From Pseudomonas sp. ADAK18 (GTDB lineage: Bacteria > Pseudomonadota > Gammaproteobacteria > Pseudomonadales > Pseudomonadaceae): 64,000 nt of DNA. The notes beneath the pieces are model-generated. The model did no database searches. It was given only the letters and a program-made list of their open reading frames with translations, and was not told the DNA's origin. Each line of letters starts with the position of its first letter. The first letter of the stretch is position 1. The stretch is from assembly GCF_012935695.1 (NCBI RefSeq), contig NZ_CP052859.1, positions 2,335,001 through 2,399,000 of the forward strand, in the 5' to 3' direction. The position numbers and the translations under genes were made by a program. Positions 34,273 to 43,379 of this stretch are shown in pieces.

Positions 34273-37200
34273 TCAGGCGCTTACCCTGGGTGGTGAATAG
34301 TCCCGCAGGGGCGGTCCGAAAGGCTCGCCACTGCGTGGATCCACCGAGTACCAGTGCCCGTTGTACTGACGGGGCTGCGCCCTATCCAACTGGCCCGGTG
34401 TGCCGACCACCGGTCGGTCGACGAGCTTCGTGTCACCGTCACTCAGTCCGGCGGCGACCATTAGGTAGCAGCGCAACTTCTCTTCAGCGCTCAGCAAATG
34501 CGGCCCTACTTTTCCAAGCCGCACTGAACCACCCGCAATCAGTCTGGGCAATTTATCCAAGCCTTTGACCGCGGCATTGACCATCTGCGAGTAACCATCC
34601 AGTGGATTCATCGCGGCGCTGCCAAAGAGCACAGTCTCCTTCGCAAAATCAAACGCCCTGTCGCTGAAGCTAATCCCAGGCTTTGCCCAGGCGGCCTTGG
34701 GTGCAAGGGGGCTGACGCTGGGCCTGAGCTTGCCAATAAGCCCGGCTACCGGGGCAGGTCCCAACGCTTTTGCCGAACGAATGAGAGCCCGCGCGCGGCC
34801 CGCCGCACCGATCGCCACACCGGCCAGATCCAGCGTCAGGTAAAACATTCCACGGCCGATATTGCCGTCGGCAAACTCCTGATAAGCCCCCACGAACGGC
34901 ACCAGCCCAACCAGCAAACTATGGTCCCGAGCAATGGCCTCCCGTCGCTCCTCCAATGGAAGTTGCTCTCTGGCGCGTTCAAGCATTGTGTTTTGGGCTT
35001 CGGGGAAGTTGCCCGCGACAAGGCTGCTGACAATGCTCGCAGTCTTTTTCGAGGTATACGTATCTGGAGCAAAGCTATTGAGCCCTTGGTTGCCAGGCAA
35101 GACCCGCGCCTCAAAGGTGCTCCCCAGTTTCTCGATGATGATCTTCGAGGATCTGGCCTTGGGCCGGGGCTCCGATCCCTTTGTATAAGCGTCGAAATCA
35201 AACCCCACCACGTGACCTCGCCGAACATAAAGGTTGGTGCTGCCATTGGGCACCACCAGTTTCTCCCTTTGAACGACACCGTTGAGGGTCAGCACCTCGG
35301 GCAGGTCGGTTCGACGGATGATTTTGCCCTTGGCAAAGATTTCGTAGTAACGAACCTGGTTGTCATGCTCCACCCGCATCAGCGTACCTTGGCGCCCGCG
35401 ACTGGCCTCTCGTTGCGCTTGGATTTCGTTTCCCAGGGTTTCATCCGTCTCCCCCCTGAGAGTGAACAACTCGACCTTGCCCAACTCCAAGGCCCGGCGG
35501 TCCATCAGGGGCAGCTCGGCAATCATCAATTTGAGTTTAGTGGCATAGGCTCCCTGCAGGCTTTTGTAATGATCATCCACCTTCTTTTCGAGCAAACCGC
35601 CCAGCTCTGGCAGGCGGCGCAGGCGCCTGTCCAGATCCGCGCGTTTGTCTGCCGCCGCCTGAGGCCCACGGTATGACTGATAGGGCGTAGCAGGCTTGCT
35701 ACGGCCCGTCGGTGCAACCATATCCTGGGTCAGCGCCCATTTGCCCGGGGTCAGGTCACCCGTCATGTAGGTCTCGATGATCGAGCGGGTGCGAGGCTCG
35801 GAAACACTCATGTTTCTACGCGCCTGATCGTCGGCGATCTGCACGGTGGTGGTTTCCAACTGGGCAGCCGTCAAATCAGGGAAGACCCTGAGCAGTTCCT
35901 TGATGGCCAAGGTCCGTCGAGTGGGCAGCGCACTAGCCGCTGCGGTGAAGGCTGCACTGGCATCCCCACGCTGCTTGAAGAAGGCCTTGGTCGCGTCCTG
36001 AATATCCGCTTGGGAGTAAGCACCGTTGCGTCGTTGACGTACCACCCCATTGAGCACACCCCAGTCGGCCATGATCCTCAGGCCATGGAGTTGCATCAGG
36101 GTCTGGTGCGCCTGGCTGACGGGGGCCAACGTGGTGAGGCCGGTTACCTGCTCTTCATTCATCACCCTGGACGTCCCGGGAGCATGGCTGTCAGCCATGG
36201 CACACCCCAGACGCAGTTCCATCCAGGCGGGCGTACCGATATGAACGGCATCAGGCACGTCCCTGACCAGAAACTCCGGCGCGGCCTGAGCCAGGCAGAG
36301 ATGGGTTGCCAGGATAGCCAGCTTGGGGTCCAGGCCCTTCTTTTCCCGCAGGTGTTTCTCGATATCATCGCGCACATCGTTAAGGCTACGGCCCATATTC
36401 GCGGGTTGGTAAATCGGGTAGCCCCCCACTTCACCGGGTTTGCCGGGCATGTCGGGATCGACATGGAGTTTGATCGCCGCAATAACCAATTGCTGGCGGA
36501 CTTCCTTTGATAGCCCTGGCCCGCCGCGAGCTGCGCCATACCAATTCACCGCCCTGCCCAATTGCTCCCCAAAGGCCAATGCGTCCGGGCTATTGAGCAG
36601 ATTATCCAAGTGCTTGGCGGTATGGGTTCGTAGCACCTGCGGGGCCTTGCCCGCCAGCTCGATGAACCCTCGAGACTGAGTCCCGCTCAGCCGCGTTCGG
36701 GCCAAAGTGCCCAGGGTGCTTTTATCATTCTCGCTCAACTGGCCCGGCGCCCATTCCCTGCCCATCAGGCCGGCGTAATCCCCAAGGGGCGGTGCCGGAG
36801 GCAAGGAAGTTCGCAACCATTCAATGACACTACGCGTCTCACCGGCGGTGCGGGGCGAACCCAAGCCTTTGAAATCAATGAGCTGGCGCATGTCGTAGCG
36901 TCGCGTCGAGTACAGGGCGTTACCCAGTGGCTCACTGAGTTCCTGTAGGGCCGCGAACTCGCCGCTGAGGGCATCCAATCCCTCCACATAACGGGTGAAA
37001 TCACGCCAGCCACCGACAGGTGTCAATTGTTCGAACTTGCCCTCCGATATCCGAAAAGGCAAACCAGGCCAACCTGCGCCCTCGTCCCTGAGCAACTCGC
37101 GCATTTGCGGCAACTCGATAAAACGCCGAAGCCGCTCGCGGGCCTCGTGGTCATCTTTGGCCAAAGGTGATCCAGGCGACAACTCGCTCGCCTGCGAGGA

Positions 37201-37935
37201 CCAGTCGACAGGACTCCCGTCCGGCAAATCGGCAACCAATAAAGAAAGCCGCTCAGCCAGGTTCTGGCGTTCTTGCAGATCGTTGATCGTTTGCCGGGCG
37301 CAATCAAGAGCGGCATCCCGACGGACACGATCATCGGCAGGCAGGGAAAGACCATCGGTGCGCAGCCGGCTAATGAGCAAATCGACGTCTTCCTGCGAAT
37401 CGGGTGCTTGCAGGTTGAAGGCGTGCATCACAACGTTGCGGGGCACCCAGTGGTCGTCATCTCCCACATAGTTCAGCCCTTGATCCGTCGGGTCCAGCAG
37501 CGCGCGAATCCCACGCAGTTTCACCGAAGCCTGCCACCATCCTGAATCGTCCGCAGCGGTGAACTTCACGGCGGTACGCATACCGTAGTTGTCGGCGTAG
37601 CCTTCAATGAAATCCTTGTGCATGTTGATCTTGGCTGTTTCCAGGCCTTTGCTTTTTATCCAGTTCTGCAGCTCAGGCTGGCTCAGCATCTGCTGGTAGA
37701 TGGTCAACAACGGAGACAACGTGCTGCCCGCAGGTACTTGCACCATGGAGTATCCGCTCGTTAACGCGGTGGTCAGTCGTTCGGCGAGGATGGCATCCGC
37801 TGCGGCGCGGTCATGGGTCTCGTTGTGAGCAGAGCGTCTGATGCGTGGCATCAGTTGGGGAAGTGGTATCGATGGAAGCGGGTGAGCAGCGGCGCTCGGG
37901 AGGGTGTGCCGGGTATTGATTATTTGCATCGGCAT
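34273..37935 (-). CDS. Large toxin/effector-like protein of unknown function
   Basis: About 1220 residues, no signal peptide. It is mostly hydrophilic and helical, with a moderately hydrophobic stretch near the C-terminal fifth (MFYLTLDLAGVAIGAAGRA). The final segment YNGHWYSVDPRSGEPFGPP resembles the C-terminal repeats of large Pseudomonas toxin- or effector-like proteins (dermonecrotic/Mcf-like and Hop-type families); this is from memory and needs a profile search. The ATG at 37935 is chosen because AGAGGA is seven bases upstream; an ATG at 37941 is close, and one at 38049 lies within the pssA terminator and is rejected. No secretion or immunity gene is adjacent, so it may be an orphan. Confidence 0.7.
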   Translation of the reverse strand: MPMQIINTRHTLPSAAAHPLPSIPLPQLMPRIRRSAHNETHDRAAADAILAERLTTALTSGYSMVQVPAGSTLSPLLTIYQQMLSQPELQNWIKSKGLETAKINMHKDFIEGYADNYGMRTAVKFTAADDSGWWQASVKLRGIRALLDPTDQGLNYVGDDDHWVPRNVVMHAFNLQAPDSQEDVDLLISRLRTDGLSLPADDRVRRDAALDCARQTINDLQERQNLAERLSLLVADLPDGSPVDWSSQASELSPGSPLAKDDHEARERLRRFIELPQMRELLRDEGAGWPGLPFRISEGKFEQLTPVGGWRDFTRYVEGLDALSGEFAALQELSEPLGNALYSTRRYDMRQLIDFKGLGSPRTAGETRSVIEWLRTSLPPAPPLGDYAGLMGREWAPGQLSENDKSTLGTLARTRLSGTQSRGFIELAGKAPQVLRTHTAKHLDNLLNSPDALAFGEQLGRAVNWYGAARGGPGLSKEVRQQLVIAAIKLHVDPDMPGKPGEVGGYPIYQPANMGRSLNDVRDDIEKHLREKKGLDPKLAILATHLCLAQAAPEFLVRDVPDAVHIGTPAWMELRLGCAMADSHAPGTSRVMNEEQVTGLTTLAPVSQAHQTLMQLHGLRIMADWGVLNGVVRQRRNGAYSQADIQDATKAFFKQRGDASAAFTAAASALPTRRTLAIKELLRVFPDLTAAQLETTTVQIADDQARRNMSVSEPRTRSIIETYMTGDLTPGKWALTQDMVAPTGRSKPATPYQSYRGPQAAADKRADLDRRLRRLPELGGLLEKKVDDHYKSLQGAYATKLKLMIAELPLMDRRALELGKVELFTLRGETDETLGNEIQAQREASRGRQGTLMRVEHDNQVRYYEIFAKGKIIRRTDLPEVLTLNGVVQREKLVVPNGSTNLYVRRGHVVGFDFDAYTKGSEPRPKARSSKIIIEKLGSTFEARVLPGNQGLNSFAPDTYTSKKTASIVSSLVAGNFPEAQNTMLERAREQLPLEERREAIARDHSLLVGLVPFVGAYQEFADGNIGRGMFYLTLDLAGVAIGAAGRARALIRSAKALGPAPVAGLIGKLRPSVSPLAPKAAWAKPGISFSDRAFDFAKETVLFGSAAMNPLDGYSQMVNAAVKGLDKLPRLIAGGSVRLGKVGPHLLSAEEKLRCYLMVAAGLSDGDTKLVDRPVVGTPGQLDRAQPRQYNGHWYSVDPRSGEPFGPPLRDYSPPRVSA

Positions 37936-38048
37936 ATTCATGTCCTCTTCGGCTGAGTCCCTGAAAATAGGATCCGTGCCTCCATGAACGGTGGATGGCA
38001 GTGTATGAAGCCTACTGCCCTGCTGCCTGTAATCTCCTTCCGAAAGCA

Positions 38049-38084
38049 TAAAGGGATGACGGAGCAGGCCCCGTCATCCCTTTA
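38049..38084 (-). terminator. Strong intrinsic terminator of pssA
   Basis: Perfect 14-base stem (TAAAGGGATGACGG and its reverse complement) with an eight-base loop, 50 bases after the pssA stop. On the minus strand the stem ends CCCTTTAT. Confidence 0.8.
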
Positions 38085-38132
38085 CTTGCCCTGCGGTTCA
38101 TTGTCCGCCGGCCGATTGGGTGGCAACCGACG

Positions 38133-39476
38133 TTACAGTATCCGATACAACAACCGCTCGATCCGTACGCGGCTGACTCGACGCAAGAACTTGCCAACCG
38201 CCTCCGGGTACTCCAGCAGCGTCTGCAACTGCTGATAGCGTTCGATCCGTGTGGTGTGCTGGAAAATTTCGGCGAGTTCAATTCGTCGCGGCTCCAGCCA
38301 CTCACCCTTGGGATCATCGATCAACAAGCCGTTTTCCAGGTCCAGACGAAAAGCCCGTGGATTGAGGTTGTTGCCCGTGAGCAAGGTGTAGCGCTGATCG
38401 ACCCACATACCCTTGAGGTGGTAGGTGTTGTCGCCGTCGTGCCACAAGTGCAGGTTCAACTGGCCGCTGTCGATCATCGACTGGTGGCGCTTGGCAAAGC
38501 GCCGCAGGCTGATTTCGTACAGGTATGGCAGTGCGGCGATCACCTTGAATGGCTCGCTGGGTGGGATGTAGAAGTCATTGGCGGTCTTGTCGCCAACGAT
38601 GATGTCGATCTTCACCCCGCGCGCCAGGGCACGGTTGATTTCTCGGGTCACCGGCAACGGCAGATTGAAGTACGGGGTACAGATGGTCAGTTGATGCTGG
38701 GCGCTGGCAATCAGTTCACAGATCACCCGGCTCAGCGGGTTGTTCTTGCCGACGCCCAGCAACGGACTGACCGACAAGCTGGCGCTGGCTACGCTGCCGG
38801 CACTGGTGTCATAGGCCGCATGTTTCAGGCGACTGCGCAGGTCGCCAATGTCATTGCGCAAACTTCGGGTGCTCGGCAGGTTCGGCAGGTCCAGGCGGTG
38901 TACGGCCTTGGAGGCCACCAGGCCGTGCTCCACCAGGTGCTGCATCGAGTCGGCCAGCGCCTTGTTGTGAATCAGGTGATAGCGGTCGAAGCGGTACTTG
39001 TCGAACTTGTGCAGGTACACGTTGTTGAGGCTCGCGCCGCTGTACAGCACGCAGTCATCGATGACAAAGCCCTTGAGGTGCAGCACGCCAAACAGTTCGC
39101 GGGTTTGCACCGGTACGCCGTATACCGGTACTTCGCTGTTGTGGGACTGGGTCATGGCCTGATACCAGGCGCTGTTGCCCGGCTGCTTGCCAGCACCGAT
39201 CAGGCCCCGCTGGGCCCGCAGCCAGTCGACCACCACCACGATATCCAGCTCGGGCCGCGCCGCTTTGGCAGCGTGCAAGGCATCGTATATCTCCTGCCCG
39301 GCCTCATCCTGTTGCAGGTAAAGCGCAACGATGTAGATGCGCTGGGTAGCCTGGGGGATTTTTTCCAGCAGGCAACGGCGAAACTCAGCGGCGCCGGACA
39401 GCACGCTGATGGCCTCGGGAGTGAGAGGGAAACCGCGTAGCTTGGGCAACAGGGAGCGTTTGAAGAACGACGGCAT
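38133..39476 (-). CDS. pssA: CDP-diacylglycerol-serine O-phosphatidyltransferase (PssA type I)
   Basis: A 447-residue phospholipase-D-superfamily phosphatidylserine synthase, close to E. coli PssA (451). Aligned features from memory: IYIVALYLQQDEAG, VDWLRAQRGLIGA, and two HKD motifs, HLKGFVIDDCVLYSGASLNN and HLKGMWVDQRYTLLTGNNLN. KTANDFYIPPSEPF and the RRVSRVRIERLLYRIL tail are also PssA-like. It makes phosphatidylserine, the precursor of phosphatidylethanolamine, at the inner membrane. Many pseudomonads carry both this PLD-type and an integral-membrane Pss. Start at 39476 (MPSFFKRSLLP) by family length. It has its own strong terminator. Confidence 0.93.
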   Translation of the reverse strand: MPSFFKRSLLPKLRGFPLTPEAISVLSGAAEFRRCLLEKIPQATQRIYIVALYLQQDEAGQEIYDALHAAKAARPELDIVVVVDWLRAQRGLIGAGKQPGNSAWYQAMTQSHNSEVPVYGVPVQTRELFGVLHLKGFVIDDCVLYSGASLNNVYLHKFDKYRFDRYHLIHNKALADSMQHLVEHGLVASKAVHRLDLPNLPSTRSLRNDIGDLRSRLKHAAYDTSAGSVASASLSVSPLLGVGKNNPLSRVICELIASAQHQLTICTPYFNLPLPVTREINRALARGVKIDIIVGDKTANDFYIPPSEPFKVIAALPYLYEISLRRFAKRHQSMIDSGQLNLHLWHDGDNTYHLKGMWVDQRYTLLTGNNLNPRAFRLDLENGLLIDDPKGEWLEPRRIELAEIFQHTTRIERYQQLQTLLEYPEAVGKFLRRVSRVRIERLLYRIL

Positions 39477-39564
39477 AGGGCTCGCAATAGGTCTAATCCG
39501 AAGAGTCCGAGAGCTTACACTATGGGTGCACTCAGGTCTTGTTGTTGAAATGTAAAATACCCAA

Positions 39565-39593
39565 TTGACCAAGAAGAACGATCGTTCTACTGT
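39565..39593 (+). promoter_or_regulatory. Sigma-70 promoter of tetR gene with palindromic operator in the spacer
   Basis: -35 TTGACC (39565-39570), 17-base spacer, -10 TACTGT (39588-39593). The spacer contains the perfect 14-base palindrome AGAACGATCGTTCT (39575-39588), a typical place for a TetR dimer to block RNA polymerase. Confidence 0.75.
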
Positions 39594-39600
39594 GTACAGC

Positions 39601-40164
39601 ATGAACGATATGACTAGTAACGAAACCCGCGACATCATCCTGGATGTCACCGAAAAGCTGATCTACAAAAGTGGCATCGCCGCCACTGGCATGGATCTTC
39701 TGGTGAAGACCGCCGGCGTCTCCAGAAAGAGTATCTACCGTTACTTTGCCAACAAGGACGAACTGGTGATCGCCGCCTTGCAGCGCCGCGATGAACGCTG
39801 GATGCAGTGGTTGCGCAATGAGGTGGAGCGTAGCGAAACCACGGGCGGGCGCCTGCTGGCGCTGTTCAGCGCACTCAAGGACTGGTTCGGTTCGGCCGAT
39901 TTTCGCGGCTGCGCGTTCATCAACACCAGCGGAGAGACCGGCAACCCTCAGGACCCGGTACGTCTACTGGCCAAGGCCCACAAACAGAAACTGTTCGAGT
40001 ACGTTCTCCAACTGTGTAAAGCACATGGCACCCCCGACCCGGAACGACAGGCCGCGCACCTGCTGATCTTGATCGATGGCTCTATTACCGTTGCCCTGAT
40101 CATGGGTGATTCAACAGCTGCCGATAATGCGCAATGCATGGCGCAAACGTTATTGGGACTTTGA
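39601..40164 (+). CDS. TetR-family transcriptional regulator
   Basis: A 187-residue repressor. The helix-turn-helix is at about residues 10-55 (IYKSGIAATGMDLLVKTAGVSRKSIYRYFANKDEL split over two segments), followed by an all-helical ligand domain with FRGCAFINTSGE. Autoregulation is likely: a perfect 14-base palindrome occupies its promoter spacer. The -10 ends only eight bases before the ATG at 39601, and no ribosome site precedes this or the ATG at 39610, so the message may be leaderless. The SnoaL-like gene follows 48 bases downstream and is the probable co-regulated target. Confidence 0.88.
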   Translation: MNDMTSNETRDIILDVTEKLIYKSGIAATGMDLLVKTAGVSRKSIYRYFANKDELVIAALQRRDERWMQWLRNEVERSETTGGRLLALFSALKDWFGSADFRGCAFINTSGETGNPQDPVRLLAKAHKQKLFEYVLQLCKAHGTPDPERQAAHLLILIDGSITVALIMGDSTAADNAQCMAQTLLGL

Positions 40165-40212
40165 ACCCTAGACCTCACGCAACTTTCATCTGAACTTTTC
40201 AGGAGTTGTCCT

Positions 40213-40692
40213 ATGTCATCCAACACTGAAGTACGCCCGCCACTGCCGCCGTTCACCCGCGAGTCGGCCATTGAAAAGATCCGCCTGGCCGAAGACGGTT
40301 GGAACTCCCGAGACCCGCAACGGGTATCGCTGGCCTACACCCTGGATACGAAATGGCGCAACCGCGCCGAGTTTGCCAACAACCGCGAAGAGGCCAAGGG
40401 GTTTCTGACGCGCAAGTGGGCCAAGGAGCTCGATTATCGGCTGATCAAGGAGCTGTGGGCCTTTACCGGCAACCGGATCGCCGTGCGTTATGCCTACGAA
40501 TGGCACGACGACTCCGGCAACTGGTTTCGCTCCTATGGCAATGAAAACTGGGAATTCGACGAGAATGGCCTGATGTCCAATCGTCACGCCTGCATCAATG
40601 ATATGCCCATCAAGGAAACCGAGCGCAAGTTCCACTGGCCGCTGGGACGGCGCCCGGACGAGCATCCTGGGCTATCTGAGCTGGGGCTGTAG
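40213..40692 (+). CDS. DUF1348 / SnoaL-like (NTF2-fold) protein
   Basis: A 159-residue protein of the DUF1348 group in the NTF2-like superfamily. The conserved core includes [18 protein letters not shown], a WRNRAEF strand, [19 protein letters not shown] and [17 protein letters not shown]. The biochemical role of the family is unknown. AGGAG is eight bases upstream of the ATG. It lies 48 bases after the TetR gene, so the regulator probably controls it. The TAG stop is the beginning of a Pseudomonas-type palindromic repeat (TGTAGCCGCTGCCG). Confidence 0.85.
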   Translation: MSSNTEVRPPLPPFTRESAIEKIRLAEDGWNSRDPQRVSLAYTLDTKWRNRAEFANNREEAKGFLTRKWAKELDYRLIKELWAFTGNRIAVRYAYEWHDDSGNWFRSYGNENWEFDENGLMSNRHACINDMPIKETERKFHWPLGRRPDEHPGLSELGL

Positions 40693-40775
40693 CCGCTGCC
40701 GAGGCACGAGGCTGCGATGCGTGTCCGCAGGACCGCCCTCAGCGGGGGCTGTTCCGCCGCCCATCACAGCCTCGT
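40690..40775. repeat. REP-like palindromic element, degenerate in the middle
   Basis: Starts TAGCCGCTGCCGAGG and contains ACGAGGCTG (40706-40714) matched perfectly by CAGCCTCGT (40767-40775), with a GC-rich centre. It resembles the P. fluorescens element whose arms read GTAGCCGCTGCCGAGGC...CAGCCTCG. It lies between convergent genes and supplies the stop of the upstream gene. Confidence 0.7.
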
Positions 40776-40780
40776 ACCCG

Positions 40781-41941
40781 TCAATCCTGATTCAAGCCCA
40801 CCCGATACAGCACCCCATTGTCCTCATCCGTCAGCACATACAGAAAACCATCCGGCCCTTGTCTTACATCACGGATCCGCGCCTTCAAACCACCCAACAG
40901 GCGCTCTTCGTGAATCACCTTGTCCCCGTCGAACTGCAAGCGGATCAGCTCCTGACTGACCAACGCGCCGATAAACAGGTTGTGCTGCCAGGCTTTGAAG
41001 CGATCAGCGTCGTAGAACGCCATACCACTGACACCCGGTGACTTTTCCCAGACATGGTGAGGCGGCACAGTCCCTTCGGCAGTCTTGCCCTTGGCCTCGG
41101 GAATCGGCGTCAGAGAGTAGTTGATGCCATGGGTCGCCAGCGGCCAGCCGTAGTTTTTCCCACGCTCAATGATGTTGACCTCATCACCGCCCCGTGGGCC
41201 GTGTTCGTTCTCCCACAGGGTGCCGCTCCAGGGGTTCAGCGCCGCGCCTTGAGGGTTGCGCTGGCCATAGGACCAGATCTCTGGCCTGGCCCCTTCCTGG
41301 CCGACAAAGGGGTTGTCTTCCGGCACACGGCCGTCAGGGAAGATTCGGACGACCTTGCCTTGCAGTTTGTCCAGGTCCTGGGCGGTCGGACGGTCATTGT
41401 TTTCCCCCAGAGTCACAAACAGGTAGCCATCACGGTCAAACACCAGTCGTGAACCAAAGTGATTGCCAGTGGATAGCTTGGGCTCCTGGCGCAGGATCAC
41501 CTGAAAGTCCTTCAAGCCACTCAAATCATCGCTCAAGCGCCCTCGCCCCACCGCTGTCCCGGCGGTGCCACCCTCGCCGCCGCCTTCGGCGTAAGACAGG
41601 TACACCAGCCGGTCCTGTTTGAAGTCAGGTGACAGCACCACATCCAGCAAACCACCCTGCCCTTTGGCCCAGACCTTCGGCACTCCGCTCAAGGGCGCGG
41701 AGAGCTTGCCATCAGGGCTGACAAATCGCAGGTTGCCAGGAAGTTCGGTCACCAGAAAGCCTTGCTTGCCCGGCAGAAAAGCCACTGCCCAAGGATGATC
41801 CAGGCCTTTGACAATCGCAGTGGCGGTGACGCTGCCCTGTTCGCTGGGGAACTGTTGAATATCGGCAGCAGAAACGGGAAGCGCCAGGGGCAGCAATGCG
41901 CTGGCGCAGAAAGTCGCTAAAAGGGTTTTGCGTAGAAACAT
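40781..41941 (-). CDS. PQQ-dependent aldose sugar dehydrogenase (Asd/YliI-like)
   Basis: A 386-residue periplasmic protein with a signal peptide (MFLRKTLLATFCASALLPLA, cleaved near VSAAD). The six-bladed propeller of soluble glucose/sorbosone dehydrogenases is visible: GLDHPWAVAFLPGKQGFLVTE, catalytic His region in STGNHFGSRLVFD, YGQRNPQGAALNPWSGTLWENEHGPRGGDE and the C-terminal DVRQGPDGFLYVLTDE. It oxidises aldose sugars to lactones with PQQ. Start at 41941 retains the signal peptide; an upstream ATG at 41971 adds ten residues. A small secreted protein gene lies 46 bases upstream. Confidence 0.92.
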   Translation of the reverse strand: MFLRKTLLATFCASALLPLALPVSAADIQQFPSEQGSVTATAIVKGLDHPWAVAFLPGKQGFLVTELPGNLRFVSPDGKLSAPLSGVPKVWAKGQGGLLDVVLSPDFKQDRLVYLSYAEGGGEGGTAGTAVGRGRLSDDLSGLKDFQVILRQEPKLSTGNHFGSRLVFDRDGYLFVTLGENNDRPTAQDLDKLQGKVVRIFPDGRVPEDNPFVGQEGARPEIWSYGQRNPQGAALNPWSGTLWENEHGPRGGDEVNIIERGKNYGWPLATHGINYSLTPIPEAKGKTAEGTVPPHHVWEKSPGVSGMAFYDADRFKAWQHNLFIGALVSQELIRLQFDGDKVIHEERLLGGLKARIRDVRQGPDGFLYVLTDEDNGVLYRVGLNQD

Positions 41942-41987
41942 ACCGTGGATTTCCTTGTTCTCTTTACACACTCAATCGCTGCAGCCC

Positions 41988-42305
41988 TCAGGGCTGGCGA
42001 TTGCCATTGGCATCGCGGGTGGGCGCTTGCGGCTGAGCTGCAGGTGGCGTGGGTGACGCATCGCGCTGCGGATAACGGTTGCCGATCCCGCCATTTTCGA
42101 GGGTCGGCTGGCGAGGCACCGGGGCGATGTTGGTGCCACGAACGGTCGGGGTGTTGGGCTGCGTACCCTGCATGCTATTGGGGTTGGCCCGGTGAATAGG
42201 GCTGTTATACGGATTGTTGTTGCCAGGCAGGTTTTGTGCCTGAGCCAACGAGGTGAGTGCAAGGCCCAGCGCCAGCACTGCGAGATTGCGCATAGGGATG
42301 TTCAT
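41988..42305 (-). CDS. Small secreted Pro/Asn-rich protein
   Basis: A 105-residue protein: signal peptide MNIPMRNLAVLALGLALTSL with cleavage near AQAQN, then a low-complexity chain rich in Asn, Pro, Gln and Thr (NLPGNNNPYNSPIHRANPN) and ending PTRDANGNRQP. No domain is recognised. GAGAGG lies seven to eight bases before the ATG. It probably shares a transcript with the sugar dehydrogenase 46 bases downstream. Confidence 0.75.
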   Translation of the reverse strand: MNIPMRNLAVLALGLALTSLAQAQNLPGNNNPYNSPIHRANPNSMQGTQPNTPTVRGTNIAPVPRQPTLENGGIGNRYPQRDASPTPPAAQPQAPTRDANGNRQP

Positions 42306-42518
42306 GACAAAGCCTCTCTGTGGCGAGTAGTACCTGCTTTGGATAACACGCTACGCCTTGGGTTCGGCTTTGGTAACTAAATAGTTCCTCATCAGGTGTA
42401 ACACGATCTGTCTGAACATCTGTTGATGTGGGGGCCCGTGCCAGCCAGCCGACAGTGGAAACTTTTGCCGAATCCAGCGGGTCACCTGAAGACCTGACCC
42501 TTATAAGGAAACGACGTC

Positions 42519-43355
42519 ATGCCACGGGCCATCTGGAAAGGCGCAATCAGTTTCGGCTTGGTTCATATCCCCGTGTCGCTGGTCTCGGCAACGTCCTCGC
42601 AGGGCGTCGACTTCGACTGGCTGGACAAACGCAGCATGGACCCGGTGGGCTATAAGCGCATCAACAAGGCCACCGGCAAGGAGGTCACCAAGGACAATAT
42701 CGTCAAGGGCGTGGCCTATGAGAAAGGCCGTTATGTGGTACTCAGCGAAGACGAAATACGCTCGGCCCATCCTAAGTCGACCCAGACCATCGACATCATC
42801 GCCTTCGTCGCCAGCGACCAAATCCCCTTGCAGAACATTGATACGCCCTACTTCCTCGCGCCGGATAAACGCGGGGGAAAGGTCTATGCGTTATTACGGG
42901 AAACCCTGAAGAAAACCCAAAAAGTCGCCCTGGCCAATGTGGTGCTGCATACCAAGCAACACCTGGCTGCATTGATGCCACTGTACGCGGCCTTGGTGCT
43001 GGTGATGCTGCGTTGGCCCACCGAAGTGCGCAGCCTGGATGAGCTGGAACTGGGCGGCGATGTGACTAAGGCGACCCTGGCCAAAGGCGAGTTGGACATG
43101 GCCAAGCGTCTGGTGGAAGACATGAGCTCCTATTGGCAGCCAGAGGAGTACCGCGACAGTTTCCAGGACAAGATCATGGCGCTGGTGGCCAAGAAGGCCA
43201 AGGCCGGCAAGATTGAAGACGTGGAGTCGAGCGAGGGCGTTGAGGAACGTAAGTCAGCGGATGTCATCGACCTGACGGAGTTGCTCAAGCGCAGTCTGGC
43301 CGGCAAGCCCGCACGCAAAAAACCAATCCAAAAAAAGACCACCAAGGCCTCTTGA
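42519..43355 (+). CDS. ku: Ku homodimeric DNA-end-binding protein (NHEJ)
   Basis: A 278-residue bacterial Ku. It starts MPRAIWKGAISFGLVHIPVS, the usual opening, and carries the ring core through DELELGGDVTKATLAKGELDMAKRL in two segments, with a basic lysine-rich tail (KPARKKPIQKKTTKAS) that aids DNA threading. It holds broken DNA ends and recruits LigD. AAGGAAA lies eight bases upstream of the ATG. ligD begins 24 bases after the stop, so they form an NHEJ operon. Confidence 0.95.
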   Translation: MPRAIWKGAISFGLVHIPVSLVSATSSQGVDFDWLDKRSMDPVGYKRINKATGKEVTKDNIVKGVAYEKGRYVVLSEDEIRSAHPKSTQTIDIIAFVASDQIPLQNIDTPYFLAPDKRGGKVYALLRETLKKTQKVALANVVLHTKQHLAALMPLYAALVLVMLRWPTEVRSLDELELGGDVTKATLAKGELDMAKRLVEDMSSYWQPEEYRDSFQDKIMALVAKKAKAGKIEDVESSEGVEERKSADVIDLTELLKRSLAGKPARKKPIQKKTTKAS

Positions 43356-43379
43356 GCCCGCCATACGAGGTAGATCGCC

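Noticed and set aside
37942..38049. N-terminal extension of the large toxin-like protein to an ATG at 38049
   Set aside because: That ATG lies in the stem of the pssA terminator and has no ribosome site; the start at 37935 has AGAGGA at the right spacing.
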